DNA from: Candidatus Kuenenia stuttgartensis
GTDB lineage: Bacteria > Planctomycetota > Planctomycetia > Isosphaerales > Isosphaeraceae
Assembly (NCBI GenBank): GCA_945872325.1
Contig: CAMBZY010000227.1
Location: 1 to 5,839 of the forward strand
DNA: 5,839 nucleotides
Reading direction: 5' to 3'
The notes under the pieces were generated by a model that did not search any database, was not told the DNA's origin, and saw only the letters and a program-made list of their open reading frames with translations. Both the position numbers and the translations under genes were made by a program. Position 1 is the stretch's first letter, and every line of letters starts with the position of its first letter. Below, in pieces: positions 5,315 through 5,839 of this stretch.

Positions 5315-5839
5315 ATGTTCGCTCGTCGATTTGTGCTTCTGAATCTGATCTTGGGATTGATCGTATTCTGTCCTGACGTCAAGGCTCAGGATCCCGAAAT
5401 TCTGCCTGAACAGCCTGGTTTAAATCTAAGTGCAGGAACAGATTACGCTGTTCCAAACACTCTCCCAGACGATCTGATCGACCCTCAGAGCCTGACAAGT
5501 GGAGGCGATGCGGCCAGTGCTGCTCCAACCCCGCCTGGACCTTCGCCTTTTGGAGTGACCGGAGACTGGCTGGGATTGCGCACAAGCCTTCTGGAGCGTG
5601 GTATCAATCTTCGTACGAACTTCAGTCAGTTCTATCAGGGAGTGACGTCGGGGGGCCTGAACCAGGAGTTTACCTATGGCAACAAGTTTGACTATTTCGG
5701 GGTCATCGAAATGGAAAAACTACTTGGCCTGAAGGGTATGCTTGTCAACCTTCACGGTGAGAGCCGGTTCGCCCAGAGCGTGAATCGGATGGACGGTGCC
5801 CTGCTCCCTTCGAACTTCGCCCTCCAGTTTCCCCAAGGC
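5315..5839 (+). CDS. Carbohydrate-selective porin, OprB family (N-terminal part; 3' end beyond the window)
   Basis: The 175 codons present start at ATG 5315, behind GGAG. Residues 1-24 form a signal peptide: MFARR, a hydrophobic core VLLNLILGLIVF, and a cleavage site VKA|QD. Residues 25-79 are a low-complexity linker rich in Pro, Ser, Gly and Asp. The porin domain then opens with GVTGDWLGLRTSLLERGI (80-97), followed by strand-like NLRTNFSQFYQG, TSGG, the YGNKFDYFGV strand and EMEKLLGLKGMLVNLHGES. The G-dW-x-G-lR-x-x-L-x-x-x-Gi opening and the later d-x-eKl-GLkG element are the OprB signature. Family members form outer-membrane beta barrels passing sugars or other small solutes; the substrate cannot be told from this fragment. 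Full-length OprB proteins usually have about 400-500 residues, so more than half is missing. It diverges from the cytochrome/WD40 gene. Confidence 0.88.
   Translation, partial: MFARRFVLLNLILGLIVFCPDVKAQDPEILPEQPGLNLSAGTDYAVPNTLPDDLIDPQSLTSGGDAASAAPTPPGPSPFGVTGDWLGLRTSLLERGINLRTNFSQFYQGVTSGGLNQEFTYGNKFDYFGVIEMEKLLGLKGMLVNLHGESRFAQSVNRMDGALLPSNFALQFPQG

Noticed and set aside
5107..5382. 91-codon minus-strand frame across the porin start
   Set aside because: It overlaps the porin signal peptide region antisense and resembles no known protein.

Overview
The window looks like part of a Planctomycetes (Planctomycetota) chromosome of moderate GC, mid-50s percent by eye. The main reason is a very large minus-strand gene joining domains that characterise this phylum: Planctomycete cytochrome C domains (PSCyt1, PSCyt2/DUF1549) and PSD1 (DUF1553), here fused to a WD40-type propeller and two Ig-like modules. 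I cannot name the genus reliably.

Layout. (1) Positions 1-4853, minus strand: one uninterrupted reading frame of at least 1617 codons that leaves the left edge without a stop. From the N terminus it encodes a signal peptide, a CXXCH cytochrome domain, a seven-motif WD40-like propeller, an Ig-like module, a cytochrome-like module with a CX4CH motif, a second Ig-like module, PSCyt2 with a second CXXCH, PSD1 with a CECER motif, a charged helical stretch and a C-terminal beta-rich domain cut by the window edge. (2) Positions 4854-5314: a 461-bp divergent intergenic region, more AT-rich than the genes. It holds an imperfect hairpin near the minus-strand gene, a 12-bp palindrome between two copies of a 9-bp direct repeat, and a Shine-Dalgarno site for each flanking gene. 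(3) Positions 5315-5839, plus strand: the first 175 codons of an OprB-type carbohydrate-selective porin with a signal peptide, leaving the right edge.

Both proteins carry export signals and are transcribed away from a shared control region. A reasonable inference is that both act in the cell envelope: the porin in the outer membrane, and the multi-domain protein as a secreted or periplasmic, probably haem-bearing protein of unknown biochemical role. The neighbourhood alone does not prove a functional link. No RNA gene, CRISPR array, insertion sequence or integrase was seen. The long open frames on the plus strand between 222 and 4469 are antisense to the large gene and are not annotated.
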